Shown here piece by piece: positions 49,149 to 59,311 of a DNA stretch of 64,000 nucleotides. Position numbers and translations under genes: made by a program. Where the stretch lies: the NCBI RefSeq assembly GCF_020268605.1, contig NZ_CP084222.1, forward strand, positions 186,001 to 250,000, in the 5' to 3' direction. Within the stretch, counting starts at the first letter, position 1. The number at the start of each line of letters is the position of its first letter. The notes beneath the pieces are model-generated. The model was not told the DNA's origin. It saw nothing but the letters and a program-made list of their open reading frames with translations, and made no database searches. This DNA is from Arsenophonus apicola (GTDB lineage: Bacteria; Pseudomonadota; Gammaproteobacteria; Enterobacterales; Enterobacteriaceae).

Positions 49149-50212
49149 AACGTATTTTAGTGACGGGAGGAGCTGGATTTATTGGTTCGGCAGTCGTGCG
49201 TCATATCATTGAGCATACTGACGATAGTGTGCTAGTCGTTGATAGCATGACTTATGCCGGTAATCTGGAATCCTTAGCGTCAGTGATAGAAAGCCCACGT
49301 TATTCTTTTGCCCAGATAAATATTTGTGATCGGCCGGCAATGGATAAAATTTTTCAGCAATATCAACCTGATGCTATTATGCATTTAGCAGCGGAAAGTC
49401 ATGTTGATCGCTCGATTGATGGGCCAGCCGCCTTTATCGAGACTAATATTGTTGGCACTTATCTTTTATTAGAGGCTGCTCGCAATTATTGGAATCATTT
49501 AGACCAGCAGAAAAAACCGTTATTTCGTTTCCATCATATTTCTACCGACGAAGTTTATGGCGATCTGCATACAACTGCAGGGCTATTTACCGAAACAACC
49601 CCTTATGCACCGAGTAGCCCTTATTCAGCTTCAAAGGCTTCCAGTGACCATTTAGTCAGAGCCTGGCAGCGTACTTATGGCTTACCAACATTAGTGACTA
49701 ATTGCTCAAATAATTATGGCCCCTATCACTTTCCTGAAAAATTAATTCCTCTGATGATATTGAATGCGATAGCCGGTAAATCATTGCCTGTTTATGGTCA
49801 AGGAGAACAGATCCGTGATTGGCTATATGTTGAAGATCATGCTCGTGCATTGCACTTAGTCATCAGTCAGGCGGATGCGGGTAAGACTTATAATATTGGC
49901 GGTTATAATGAGCGAAAAAATATCGATGTGGTAAATACTATTTGCGATCTACTGGAAGAATTACGTCCGATTAAGCCGAATGGTGTGACTCATTATCGTG
50001 ATTTAATTACTTATGTCACTGATCGTCCAGGTCATGATATGCGTTATGCAATTGATGCTAGCAAGATAGAGCAAGAGTTGGGATGGAAGCCACAAGAGAC
50101 CTTTGAATCGGGTATGCATAAAACCGTTGAATGGTATTTAAGTAATGAAATTTGGTGGCGTCATGTACAAGATGGTTCATATGCCGGTCAACGCTTAGGC
50201 ATTGCGACATAA
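49145..50212 (+). CDS. rffG: dTDP-glucose 4,6-dehydratase (ECA)
   Basis: Makes dTDP-4-keto-6-deoxyglucose, a precursor of the Fuc4NAc residue. It is an extended short-chain dehydrogenase with GGAGFIGS at the NAD site, the STDEVYG catalytic Asp-Glu and the YSASK Tyr-Lys pair. The TTG at 49145 is chosen as start because AGGAG lies 7 nt upstream and it yields 355 residues, the E. coli length. A TTG at 49139 lies only 1 nt from that site. It overlaps wecC by 4 nt. Confidence 0.96.
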   Translation: MKRILVTGGAGFIGSAVVRHIIEHTDDSVLVVDSMTYAGNLESLASVIESPRYSFAQINICDRPAMDKIFQQYQPDAIMHLAAESHVDRSIDGPAAFIETNIVGTYLLLEAARNYWNHLDQQKKPLFRFHHISTDEVYGDLHTTAGLFTETTPYAPSSPYSASKASSDHLVRAWQRTYGLPTLVTNCSNNYGPYHFPEKLIPLMILNAIAGKSLPVYGQGEQIRDWLYVEDHARALHLVISQADAGKTYNIGGYNERKNIDVVNTICDLLEELRPIKPNGVTHYRDLITYVTDRPGHDMRYAIDASKIEQELGWKPQETFESGMHKTVEWYLSNEIWWRHVQDGSYAGQRLGIAT

Positions 50213-50231
50213 TTGAAAACGAGGAAACGTG

Positions 50232-51107
50232 ATGAAAGGCATTGTTTTGGCTGGTGGCTCTGGAACCCGTTTGTATCCCATTACACGCGGTGTCTCAAAA
50301 CAACTATTACCTATTTATGATAAGCCGATGATTTACTATCCGCTTTCGGTCCTTATGTTGGCTGGCATCCGAGAAATATTGATTATTTCGACACCTGAAG
50401 ATCTGCCTGATTATCAGCGTTTACTTGGCGATGGTGATGCTTTCGGTGTTCATTTCAATTATGCCATACAAGCTTCGCCTGACGGCTTAGCGCAGGCATT
50501 TTTGATTGGTGAAAGATTTATTGGTGATGATGCTTGTTGTTTGATATTAGGTGACAATATCTATTTTGGACAGGCTTTTAGCGGTAAATTAAAAGCTATA
50601 ACGGCTCGCCTGTCAGGGGCAACCATATTTGCTTATCAAGTGATGGATCCTGAACGTTTTGGAGTGGTTGAATTTGATGAGCAATTTAAAGTGCTCTCTA
50701 TTGAAGAGAAACCACAGCGACCTAAATCCAATTGGGCGGTTACTGGGCTCTACTTTTATGATAATCAACTCGTTGATTTTGCAAAACAAATTAAACCTTC
50801 GCCACGTGGTGAGCTTGAGATCACCTGTTTGAATCAAATGTATCTTGAGCGTGGTGAATTAAATGTTGAGCTACTAGGCCGCGGATTTGCCTGGTTAGAT
50901 ACCGGCACTCATGACAGCTTGATTGAAGCGAGTATGTTTGTCCAAACCGTTGAGAAAAGGCAGGGATTTAAGATCGCTTGCCTAGAAGAAATCGCATGGC
51001 GTAACGGCTGGTTGACTGATGAGCAGGTTAGAAAATCAGCGGAAAAACTGGCAAAAACTGGTTATGGTCAATATTTACAGGATTTGCTGCATGTCTATCC
51101 ACGCTAA
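50232..51107 (+). CDS. rffH: Glucose-1-phosphate thymidylyltransferase (ECA)
   Basis: Makes dTDP-glucose from glucose-1-phosphate and dTTP, feeding RffG. The 291 residues open with MKGIVLAGGSGTRLYPIT, the nucleotidyltransferase signature. They contain the LGDNI metal-binding Asp and EKP and WLDTGTHDSL motifs. GAGGA precedes the ATG at 50232; an adjacent in-frame GTG at 50229 is possible. Its end overlaps the start of wecD by 17 nt. Confidence 0.97.
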   Translation: MKGIVLAGGSGTRLYPITRGVSKQLLPIYDKPMIYYPLSVLMLAGIREILIISTPEDLPDYQRLLGDGDAFGVHFNYAIQASPDGLAQAFLIGERFIGDDACCLILGDNIYFGQAFSGKLKAITARLSGATIFAYQVMDPERFGVVEFDEQFKVLSIEEKPQRPKSNWAVTGLYFYDNQLVDFAKQIKPSPRGELEITCLNQMYLERGELNVELLGRGFAWLDTGTHDSLIEASMFVQTVEKRQGFKIACLEEIAWRNGWLTDEQVRKSAEKLAKTGYGQYLQDLLHVYPR

Positions 51108-51813
51108 TATTGAAATACTCAGTTGGGAAAGTGATTTTTTTAAGCGTAAAACGGCAAAGTTACATTTTGCGCCGGATGCACCGGTTGTTTCATTAGCACA
51201 ATTAGCCGACTACGATATTGTGCAAGCCAAAATTGCGACCGCTAATACTGAACGGATTGACACAATGCTAGCGATGGGTTTTTGGTTGGTAGAAGGTGAA
51301 GTTGATTTTTGTCTGGATATTGCTAGTCGGATAAAAGATCACCGTTCAGAATTAGCGGTGGCGGCTGAAAAAGATATAAAATTCTTGAAAAGTATTGCAG
51401 CTACGGCTTTTTCGCATAGCCGTTTTCGCACGCCCTGGTATCGATTGGCAGATAATGCCCGTTTTTATTCTATTTGGCTTGAAAAAGCCGTTAAAGGCAC
51501 TTTTGATGACGTCTGCTTGTTAGTCAAAAATGTGCAAGGAGATATTCAGGGTTTAGTCACGGTAAGAAAACTAGCCGTTGAAAAAGGGGCGAGGGTTGGT
51601 TTATTAGCCACTGCTCCAGCTCATCAGGGTAAAGGGGTTGGTAAACAATTACTAACAGCAGCATGCCAATGGTGTGAGCAGCAAGGGTTAGAGCGATTAA
51701 GGATAGCGACGCAAATCAGTAATATTGTCGCTATGCGTCTTTATACGCAAATGGGTGCACAAATTGAAAGCACCGCTTATTGGTTATATCGAGGACGACA
51801 TGATCCCATTTAA
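51091..51813 (+). CDS. wecD: dTDP-4-amino-4,6-dideoxygalactose N-acetyltransferase
   Basis: Acetylates dTDP-Fuc4N to dTDP-Fuc4NAc with acetyl-CoA. It is a GNAT-fold enzyme of 240 residues against 224 in E. coli. The acetyl-CoA pyrophosphate loop HQGKGVGKQ is present and the C-terminus ESTAYWLYRG matches E. coli. It is the least conserved ECA enzyme here. The ATG at 51091 follows ACAGGA and aligns with the E. coli start. Both ends overlap neighbours (17 nt with rffH, 14 nt with wecE). Confidence 0.94.
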   Translation: MSIHANIEILSWESDFFKRKTAKLHFAPDAPVVSLAQLADYDIVQAKIATANTERIDTMLAMGFWLVEGEVDFCLDIASRIKDHRSELAVAAEKDIKFLKSIAATAFSHSRFRTPWYRLADNARFYSIWLEKAVKGTFDDVCLLVKNVQGDIQGLVTVRKLAVEKGARVGLLATAPAHQGKGVGKQLLTAACQWCEQQGLERLRIATQISNIVAMRLYTQMGAQIESTAYWLYRGRHDPI

Positions 51814-52930
51814 TAAACCACCGATTATTGGTACTGAATTAGGTTACATGCAAGAAGCCATGCACAGTGGCAAGTTATGTGGTGATGGGCACTTTACTCA
51901 GTGTTGCGAAAAGTGGCTAGAAACCCATTTTCAATGTCCGAAGGCGTTGCTAACCCCTTCTTGTACAGCAGCTTTGGAAATGGCGGCGATTTTGCTGGAT
52001 ATTAAACCGGGTGATGAAGTTATTATGCCAAGTTTTACCTTTGTTTCTACCGCTAATGCATTTGTACTAAGGGGAGCGACGATTGTATTTATCGATATCC
52101 GGCCTGATACCATGAATATGGATGAAAATAAAATTGAAGCGGCGATCACGGCCAAAACTCGCGCCATTGTCCCTGTTCACTATGCTGGTGTTGCATGTGA
52201 GATGGACACTATTATGGCATTGGCAGAAAAACACCATCTTTATTTGGTTGAAGATGCTGCTCAAGGTGTTATGTCGACTTATAAAGGGAAAGCACTTGGC
52301 ACGCTAGGTCATATTGGTTGTTATAGTTTTCATGAAACGAAAAATTACTCTTCTGGTGGTGAGGGTGGTGCTGTATTGATTAATGATCCTTCGCTTATTG
52401 AGCGAGCAGAGATTGTACGGGAAAAAGGCACGGATCGCAGTCAGTTTTTCCGTGGCCAAGTTGATAAATATACTTGGCGAGATATTGGTTCCAGTTATTT
52501 AATGTCAGATCTACAGGCGGCTTATTTATGGGCACAATTGGAGCAGGCGGAAAAAGTTAATCGGCGCAGGTTAGATTTATGGAAAAACTATTATCAAGCA
52601 CTTAAACCTTTAGCTGAAGAAGGTAAACTAGATTTACCTGTAATACCTACTGATTTGCAACAAAATGGCCATATGTTCTATATCAAACTGAAAGATATTG
52701 CACAAAGAACAGCATTTAATAAGCATATGCAAACAGTAAATATTTTGACGGTATTTCACTATGTCGCTTTACACTCCAGCCCTGCGGGTCACAAATTTGG
52801 CCGGTTTCATGGTGATGATTGTTATACAACGAAAGAAAGTGATCGTTTAGTACGTTTACCTATGTTCTATAATCTTAGCGATGAAGAACAGCGCCAGGTG
52901 ATCAAGCAAATCCAATGTTTTTTTGCGTGA
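51800..52930 (+). CDS. wecE: dTDP-4-amino-4,6-dideoxygalactose transaminase
   Basis: A PLP-dependent DegT/DnrJ/EryC1 aminotransferase that converts dTDP-4-keto-6-deoxyglucose to dTDP-Fuc4N. The ATG at 51800, preceded by GAGGA, gives 376 residues as in E. coli. The PLP lysine is K181 in FHETKNYS, and the DAAQG motif lies at 152-156. A longer in-frame reading from 51725 is rejected because it adds residues not found in the family. It is followed after 1 nt by wzxE. Confidence 0.97.
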   Translation: MIPFNKPPIIGTELGYMQEAMHSGKLCGDGHFTQCCEKWLETHFQCPKALLTPSCTAALEMAAILLDIKPGDEVIMPSFTFVSTANAFVLRGATIVFIDIRPDTMNMDENKIEAAITAKTRAIVPVHYAGVACEMDTIMALAEKHHLYLVEDAAQGVMSTYKGKALGTLGHIGCYSFHETKNYSSGGEGGAVLINDPSLIERAEIVREKGTDRSQFFRGQVDKYTWRDIGSSYLMSDLQAAYLWAQLEQAEKVNRRRLDLWKNYYQALKPLAEEGKLDLPVIPTDLQQNGHMFYIKLKDIAQRTAFNKHMQTVNILTVFHYVALHSSPAGHKFGRFHGDDCYTTKESDRLVRLPMFYNLSDEEQRQVIKQIQCFFA

Positions 52931-52931
52931 T

Positions 52932-54182
52932 ATGTCATTAGCTAAAGCGTCTGTATGGACAGCGATTTCAACCTTGATAAAAATTGGGACAGGGTTAGTC
53001 GTTATCAAATTATTGGCTGTTTCTTTTGGTCCTAGTGGGGTTGGTCAGGCAGGAAATTTCCGTCAATTGATTACTGTACTTGGCGTTTTATCTGGTGCAG
53101 GGATCTTCAATGGCGTGACCAAATATGTTGCTGAATATCATCAGACACCCCCAAAATTAAGTGCTGTATTAGGCACTTCATCATCCATTATTTTGGGTTT
53201 TTCAACCCTATTAGCGCTTATTTTTTTACTCTTTGGCTCATTTATCAGTCTGGCACTATTTGGTCATACTCATTATCAAATGGTTATTTGTGCCTTAGCA
53301 TTGATACAAATGGGGATTGCTTATGCGAATTATTTTCTGGCTATATTAAAAGGTTATCGTGATGCGAAAGGTAATGCACTATCGATTATCGTCGGAAGCT
53401 TAGCAGGAGTGATTGCTTACTATTTTTGTTTTAGATTAAATGGTTATCAAGGGGCGCTAATAGGATTAGCTTTAGTTCCTGCATTGATTGTTGTGCCAGC
53501 AGCGATCATGATTTTACGCCATAAACAACTGAATTGGTCGTTTTTAAAACCAAATTGGAATAGGGCTATTGCTCATCACTTAACTAAATTTACCTTAATG
53601 GCGTTAATTACTTCAGTAACGTTACCGGTTGCCTATATTATGATGAGAAATTTATTGTCTGAGCGATATAGTTGGGATGAGGTGGGTATTTGGCAGGCAG
53701 TGACTAGTATTTCAGATGCTTATTTACAGTTTATTACCGCATCTTTTACCGTTTATTTATTGCCCACTTTAGCTAAATTGCAGCATAGAGATGAGATTAG
53801 CGCAGAAATTTTTAAAGCTTTGAAGTTTGTTTTACCAGCGGTAGCGATAACTAGTTTTACCGTATGGCTATTGCGAGATCTGGCAATTTGGCTGCTTTTT
53901 TCCGATAAGTTTCTCGCCATGCGCGATCTTTTTGCTTGGCAGTTGATTGGTGATGTATTGAAAGTTGGCGCTTATGTGTTCGGTTATTTAGTTATTGCTA
54001 AGGCAGCATTACGATTCTACATTTTAACGGAAGTGACGCAATTTGCGTTGTTAACGGGGTTTGCTTATTGGTTAATACCCGCTTATGGCGCTTTAGGTGC
54101 TGCTCAGGCCTATATGGCAACTTATATCGTTTATTTTATGCTTTTTAGTGGCATATTTTATCTTTACTGCAGGCGGACATGA
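52932..54182 (+). CDS. wzxE: ECA lipid III flippase
   Basis: Moves undecaprenyl-linked ECA trisaccharide across the inner membrane. It is a MATE/MOP-type exporter of 416 residues with about 12 predicted membrane spans. The start MSLAKASVWTAISTLIKIG and internal TLPVAYIMMRNLL match E. coli WzxE. The ATG at 52932 is chosen because it matches the E. coli N-terminus. Its stop overlaps wecF by 4 nt. Confidence 0.97.
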   Translation: MSLAKASVWTAISTLIKIGTGLVVIKLLAVSFGPSGVGQAGNFRQLITVLGVLSGAGIFNGVTKYVAEYHQTPPKLSAVLGTSSSIILGFSTLLALIFLLFGSFISLALFGHTHYQMVICALALIQMGIAYANYFLAILKGYRDAKGNALSIIVGSLAGVIAYYFCFRLNGYQGALIGLALVPALIVVPAAIMILRHKQLNWSFLKPNWNRAIAHHLTKFTLMALITSVTLPVAYIMMRNLLSERYSWDEVGIWQAVTSISDAYLQFITASFTVYLLPTLAKLQHRDEISAEIFKALKFVLPAVAITSFTVWLLRDLAIWLLFSDKFLAMRDLFAWQLIGDVLKVGAYVFGYLVIAKAALRFYILTEVTQFALLTGFAYWLIPAYGALGAAQAYMATYIVYFMLFSGIFYLYCRRT

Positions 54183-55261
54183 AAACCTTAATCCATGTAT
54201 TAGGCTCTGACATCCCACATCATAATCAGACTGTGTTAGCATATTTTAATGATGTTTTATCTTCGTCAATGCCTTCACGAGAAAAAAGACAGTTTATGGT
54301 CGTTAGCCTTGATCCCACGCTAGCATCACGTTATCCATGTCTTAACATTCAGCAATTTGATAATAAAAAAGCGATCGCTAAAGTTATCGCAAGGCAAGCA
54401 AAAGTTGAAAGAAATTGCCAATTCTTTTTTCATGGTCAGTTTAATGTGTCAATTTGGTTGGCATTATTATTTGGCAAGATCCGTCGACAACAATTTTTAT
54501 GGCATATTTGGGGCGCTGATCTCTATGAGGACTCAACTGCATTGAAATTTAGATTATTTTATTATTTACGGCGTCTAGCATTTAAACGGGTAGGGCATGT
54601 TTTTGCTACCCGAGGTGATTTAAATTATTTTTCTCATGCAAATCCAGCAATACCAACAACTTTGCTCTATTTTCCAACCAAAATGGATCCGGCTTCAACC
54701 GTCTATGAAAAATCGATTAGCCAAACCGATAAAGTAACAATTTTGGTTGGTAACTCAGGTGATAAATCCAATCGACATATTGAAGCATTGCAGGCGATCA
54801 AAAAGCAGTTTGCTGATCAGCCAGTTGAAGTTTTTGTTCCTATGGGATATCCCGATAATAATCAAATGTATATTGGCGAAGTCGCTCAGGCAGCGGAAAA
54901 GTATTTCCCTGATGGGGAGGTGATAATTATTAAGGAAAAAATAGCTTTTAATGACTATCTGACTTTACTGCGTTGCTGTGATGTAGGTTACTTTATTTTC
55001 AAACGACAGCAGGGTATCGGCACATTGTGCTTACTCATTCAGTTCGGAATTCCTTTTATTATTAGCCGTCAAAATTACTTTTGGCAGGATCTTATCGAAC
55101 AAAGTGTCCCTTTTCTATTTTATGATGATCAATTGGATGAACGACAACTGGCTGCTATTCGAGAAAAAATGACGTTAATTGTTAGAAGCCAAATAGCTTT
55201 TTTTAATCCTAATTTTATTAAAGGGTGGCAAGCTGCATTGACATCGATAGGAGAGCAGTAA
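54179..55261 (+). CDS. wecF: TDP-Fuc4NAc:lipid II Fuc4NAc transferase
   Basis: A peripheral inner-membrane glycosyltransferase (GT56) that completes ECA lipid III. The 360 residues match the E. coli length of 359. Conserved segments include LIHVLGSDIPHHN at the start, FLWHIWGADLYED and ILVGNSGDKSNRH. It overlaps wzxE by 4 nt and wzyE by 1 nt. Confidence 0.96.
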   Translation: MKTLIHVLGSDIPHHNQTVLAYFNDVLSSSMPSREKRQFMVVSLDPTLASRYPCLNIQQFDNKKAIAKVIARQAKVERNCQFFFHGQFNVSIWLALLFGKIRRQQFLWHIWGADLYEDSTALKFRLFYYLRRLAFKRVGHVFATRGDLNYFSHANPAIPTTLLYFPTKMDPASTVYEKSISQTDKVTILVGNSGDKSNRHIEALQAIKKQFADQPVEVFVPMGYPDNNQMYIGEVAQAAEKYFPDGEVIIIKEKIAFNDYLTLLRCCDVGYFIFKRQQGIGTLCLLIQFGIPFIISRQNYFWQDLIEQSVPFLFYDDQLDERQLAAIREKMTLIVRSQIAFFNPNFIKGWQAALTSIGEQ

Positions 55262-56604
55262 TGACTTTAGCGGAATTTGGTGGCCTATCGATAGTCTATT
55301 TTATCTCTCTGATATTAATTTTAGCGCTAACCTATCGAGAATTTCGGCGCGAACGTTTCAATTTCAATATCTTTTTTTCTTTACTTTATTTATTAACATT
55401 CTACTTTGGTTTCCCATTAACGGGATTACTTGTTTTTCAATTTGATGTTAGTGTGGTACCAGCTAATGCATTATTAAATGCACTGCTCTCATCTATCAGT
55501 TTTTACATTGTTTATTATATTGCGTACAAAACCCGATTGCGAAGTAGTGTCCAACAATCTCAAAAGCCATTATTCACTATGAATGGGGTAGAAACCCGGT
55601 TAACTTGTTTTTTGTTGATGTTTATTGCCATAGTAACCGTGGCGATATTTTTCTTACAAAATGGCTTTTTACTATTTCGTTTACAGTCCTATAGCCAGAT
55701 TTTTTCTAGAGAAGTTTCTAGCATAGCTTTAAAGCGTTTTTTTTATTTCTTCATCCCAGCTATGTTGATTGTCTATTTTTTAAAGCCGACCCAGTATCGC
55801 TGGTTGTTTTTTCTATTCAGCACAGTTTTTTTTGGGGTACTTACTTATCTGGTTGTGGGTGGAACACGGGCTAATATTATTATTGCCTTTGCACTTTTCC
55901 TATTTATCGGCATCATCCGTGGCTGGATCAATTTATGGATGCTAACCATTGCCGGTGTTATCGGCATTATTGGCATGTTTTGGTTAGCATTGGAGCGTTA
56001 TGGGTTGAATGTTCGTGGCGCGGAGGCTTTTTATACTTTTCTTTATTTAACCCGTGATACTTTTTCCCCTTGGGAAAATTTGGCACTGTTGCTAGATAAC
56101 TATGACAAAATTGAATTCCAAGGATTAGCCCCGATTGTACGTGATTTTTATGTTTTTATTCCCAGTTGGCTATGGCCTGAACGACCTAATATGGTATTGA
56201 ATTCAGCCAATTATTTTACCTGGCAAGTACTTAATAATCACTCTGGTTTAGCCATTTCGCCAACATTAATTGGTTCTTTAGTCGTGATGGGGGGGGTTGT
56301 TTTTATTCCTATAGGCGCGATTAGCGTTGGCTTGATTATCAAATGGTTTGATTGGCTTTATGAAAAAAGTAAGCTTGAAACCAATCGTTATAAAGCTGTT
56401 ATTCTGCAAGCTTTCTGTTTTGGCGCTATTTTTAATATTATTGTTCTTGTGCGTGAGGGTGTGGACTCTTTCGTTTCACGAGTGGTGTTTTTTGGTCTGG
56501 TATTTGTGCTTTGTCTGTTTGTTGCCAAATTGGTTTATTGGTTATTTGCTAAAGCCGGTTTAATTCGCATATATATCACCAATGATTGTAAAAAAATAAG
56601 CTAA
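55261..56604 (+). CDS. wzyE: ECA polymerase
   Basis: Polymerises ECA trisaccharide units on the periplasmic face of the inner membrane. The 448 residues form about 11-12 hydrophobic spans; the family segments VGGTRANIIIAFA, LTRDTFSPWENLALL and NNHSGLAISPTLIGSL are conserved. The ATG at 55261 follows AGGAG and overlaps the wecF stop by one base. A longer reading from 55225 lies inside wecF and is rejected. Confidence 0.96.
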   Translation: MTLAEFGGLSIVYFISLILILALTYREFRRERFNFNIFFSLLYLLTFYFGFPLTGLLVFQFDVSVVPANALLNALLSSISFYIVYYIAYKTRLRSSVQQSQKPLFTMNGVETRLTCFLLMFIAIVTVAIFFLQNGFLLFRLQSYSQIFSREVSSIALKRFFYFFIPAMLIVYFLKPTQYRWLFFLFSTVFFGVLTYLVVGGTRANIIIAFALFLFIGIIRGWINLWMLTIAGVIGIIGMFWLALERYGLNVRGAEAFYTFLYLTRDTFSPWENLALLLDNYDKIEFQGLAPIVRDFYVFIPSWLWPERPNMVLNSANYFTWQVLNNHSGLAISPTLIGSLVVMGGVVFIPIGAISVGLIIKWFDWLYEKSKLETNRYKAVILQAFCFGAIFNIIVLVREGVDSFVSRVVFFGLVFVLCLFVAKLVYWLFAKAGLIRIYITNDCKKIS

Positions 56605-56626
56605 ATAATAGCTACTGGAGTAATGT

Positions 56627-57364
56627 ATGAAGCAAAAAGTGATCCCGAAATATGATATTCGAGGTCATCTTATTTGGGGTTTCCATGATATAAGCCATTT
56701 CCTCGATTATCTGTTTTCCAATCAACAGATTAAGCCTGGAACATTAGTGGCTATTAATGCAGAAAAAGTCTTAACCGCAGAGCAAGACTCAGACTTAAAT
56801 GCACTACTCGCTGAAGCAGAATATCTGTATGCCGATGGGATCAGTATTGTCAGAGCGATTCGTCGTAAATACCCACAAGCAAAGGTTTCACGTATTGCGG
56901 GTGCGGATTTGTGGGAAGCCTTGATGGAAATCGCAGGTCAAAAGGCGGTACCCGTATTTCTGGTTGGTGGAAAAGCGGAAATTCTTAAACAGACCGAAAA
57001 TAAACTTCGGACTCAGTGGCAGGTGAATATTGTTGGTAGCCAAGATGGTTATTTTAAACCTGAACAGCGTGAAATATTATTTAATCGCATTCAGGCGAGT
57101 GGCGCGAAAATTGTTACCGTAGCGATGGGTTCACCAAAGCAAGAAATTGTTATCCGTGATTGTCGGCAAGTTTATCCCGACGCACTTTATATGGGAATAG
57201 GTGGTACTTATGATGTTTTTACTGGACATATAAAACGCGCTCCTAAATTATGGCAACGATTAGGGTTGGAATGGTTATATCGATTGCTTGCTCAGCCGAG
57301 TCGTATTAAAAGACAAGTAAAATTATTGCGCTTTTTGGCTTATTATTATGGTGGCAAACTTTAG
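56627..57364 (+). CDS. wecG: UDP-ManNAcA transferase
   Basis: Adds ManNAcA to GlcNAc-PP-undecaprenol to give ECA lipid II. It belongs to the WecG/TagA/CpsF (GT26) family. The 245 residues (E. coli 246) contain the YADGISIVRA motif with the predicted catalytic Asp, and the AMGSPKQE and GIGGTYDVFTG motifs. It is the last gene of the ECA cluster and is followed by a gap before yifK. Confidence 0.96.
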   Translation: MKQKVIPKYDIRGHLIWGFHDISHFLDYLFSNQQIKPGTLVAINAEKVLTAEQDSDLNALLAEAEYLYADGISIVRAIRRKYPQAKVSRIAGADLWEALMEIAGQKAVPVFLVGGKAEILKQTENKLRTQWQVNIVGSQDGYFKPEQREILFNRIQASGAKIVTVAMGSPKQEIVIRDCRQVYPDALYMGIGGTYDVFTGHIKRAPKLWQRLGLEWLYRLLAQPSRIKRQVKLLRFLAYYYGGKL

Positions 57365-57632
57365 TCATTTATTTGTATATTATTTCTTTTGCAATGGCTC
57401 GCTTTGACAGGTAATAAATCGTAATTCGATCTGCTAGGCCTTCTTTAGAATAGGGTTTTTTAGCTTACAACAGTTTTTTCATTGTTGAGCAATTACCACT
57501 ATTTTGATTACATTTATAAATTTTTATTTCGTTATTATTAAAAACATGTTTTCATTACGGCACTATTATCTGTCATTTTGACCATGAAGGTCATATGGTA
57601 TTAAGTGATTATTGAAAGGGCAGGAAATTGCT

Positions 57633-59009
57633 ATGGGGAAACCGGAACAAGGCCTCAGTCGCAGCCTTGAAGCGAGGCATATTGAACTTATTGCATTAGG
57701 TGGAACAATTGGTGTTGGTTTATTTATGGGTTCTGCCAGTACGTTAAAATGGGCAGGACCTTCTGTATTACTGGCATACATTGTTGCTGGATTATTTGTT
57801 TTTTTTATTATGCGCTCAATGGGAGAAATGTTGTTTCTTGAACCCGTTACTGGCGCCTTTGCCTCGTTTGGTTATAAATATTTGAGCCCATATTGGGGAT
57901 GTTTAACGGCATGGGGTTATTGGTTCATGTGGGTCGCTGTTGGGATATCAGAGATCACAGCGATTGGTGTCTATGCGGAATTTTGGTTTCCTGAGGTGCC
58001 ACAATGGGTTTTTGCGTTGATTGCGGTTGTACTTGTTGCTCTAGCTAATCTAGCCGCAGTACGTTTGTATGGTGAATTGGAATTCTGGTTTGCCATGATC
58101 AAAGTTACCACGATTGTTGTGATGATCTTAATTGGACTAGGACTGATTTTTGTTGGTATTGGCAATAATTTTGAACCTATTGGTTTAGCCAATTTGACTG
58201 AGCATGGTGGCTTTTTTGCTGGTGGTTGGCAAGGCTTTTTGTTTGCGCTTTGTATTGTAGTGGCCTCTTATCAAGGTGTTGAATTAGTTGGCATTACTGC
58301 TGGGGAAGCGAAAAATCCGCAAGTGACATTAAAAAAAGCGATTAATAATATTTTATGGCGAATCTTAATTTTTTATGTTTGTGCTATTTTTATTGTTGTA
58401 ACGTTATTTCCCTGGACAGAGATTGGTCAAAACGGTAGTCCATTTGTACTAATGTTTGCCAAAGTAGGCATTGTATCGGCAGCTGCGGTGATTAATTTTG
58501 TGGTACTAACAGCGGCATTATCAGGTTGTAATAGTGGCATGTATAGTGGCGGGCGTATGATTTATGCTTTAGCGCAAAATGGACAACTACCAAAATCTTT
58601 ATTGAAAGTGACAGCAAATGGTGTGCCTGCCCGGTGCATAATGCTAACAATTTTGTGTCTTATTGTTGGCTCAGGTCTCAACTATATTATCCCTGATCCA
58701 CAAGCAGTTTTTGTTTATGTTTATAGTGCCAGCGTATTGCCTGGAATGATACCATGGTTTGTTATTTTGTTGAGTCAATTGCGTTTTCGGCAAGTGCATC
58801 AACAGCAATTAACCCAGCATACTTTTAAGTCGGTATTGTTTCCTTACGTGAATTATTTGACCTTGCTTTTTTTGGTGTGTGTACTTGTTGGCATGGCAAT
58901 TAATCCCGATACGCGTTTATCATTAATTGTTGGCGGCGTATTTTTATTGATTGTTTCTGTGATCTATTTTTTAAATCATTTTTTCTGCCGTAAAGCGATG
59001 AAAAAATGA
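57633..59009 (+). CDS. yifK: Amino acid permease YifK (threonine/serine transporter)
   Basis: An APC-superfamily amino acid:proton symporter with 12 predicted spans; E. coli YifK (ThrP) has been reported to carry threonine and serine. The 458 residues include the family signature region HIELIALGGTIGVGLFMGSA and GFFAGGWQGFLFALCIVVASYQG. The ATG at 57633 is chosen because the product then begins as E. coli does; an upstream ATG at 57612 would add seven residues. It lies between wecG and the tRNA cluster as in E. coli. Confidence 0.95.
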   Translation: MGKPEQGLSRSLEARHIELIALGGTIGVGLFMGSASTLKWAGPSVLLAYIVAGLFVFFIMRSMGEMLFLEPVTGAFASFGYKYLSPYWGCLTAWGYWFMWVAVGISEITAIGVYAEFWFPEVPQWVFALIAVVLVALANLAAVRLYGELEFWFAMIKVTTIVVMILIGLGLIFVGIGNNFEPIGLANLTEHGGFFAGGWQGFLFALCIVVASYQGVELVGITAGEAKNPQVTLKKAINNILWRILIFYVCAIFIVVTLFPWTEIGQNGSPFVLMFAKVGIVSAAAVINFVVLTAALSGCNSGMYSGGRMIYALAQNGQLPKSLLKVTANGVPARCIMLTILCLIVGSGLNYIIPDPQAVFVYVYSASVLPGMIPWFVILLSQLRFRQVHQQQLTQHTFKSVLFPYVNYLTLLFLVCVLVGMAINPDTRLSLIVGGVFLLIVSVIYFLNHFFCRKAMKK

Positions 59010-59112
59010 TTAGTAATAGCCGGTTTGACTGGCTAAAAAATGATAGTAAGGTTAATTTTGTGATTGAAATGGATAAAGCATAAGCAAATAACCTTTTTAT
59101 TAAAAAAATCAC

Positions 59113-59141
59113 TGGACAGCATGCTATTAAATCCGTACTAT
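59113..59141 (+). promoter_or_regulatory. Promoter of the argX-hisR-leuT-proM tRNA operon
   Basis: TGGACA (59113-59118) and TACTAT (59136-59141) are 17 bp apart, about 20 nt before tRNA-Arg. The start region CCTCACCCGC is GC-rich, as in stringently regulated tRNA promoters. Confidence 0.7.
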
Positions 59142-59162
59142 CCTCACCCGCAACGGCGTTAA

Positions 59163-59239
<77 letters not shown>

Positions 59240-59311
59240 TTTAATGCGTGCTCTGCTACGGTGTAGTAGATTAGTGTTGTATCCAATTTATTGGATTTTT
59301 AAAGATTTTAT

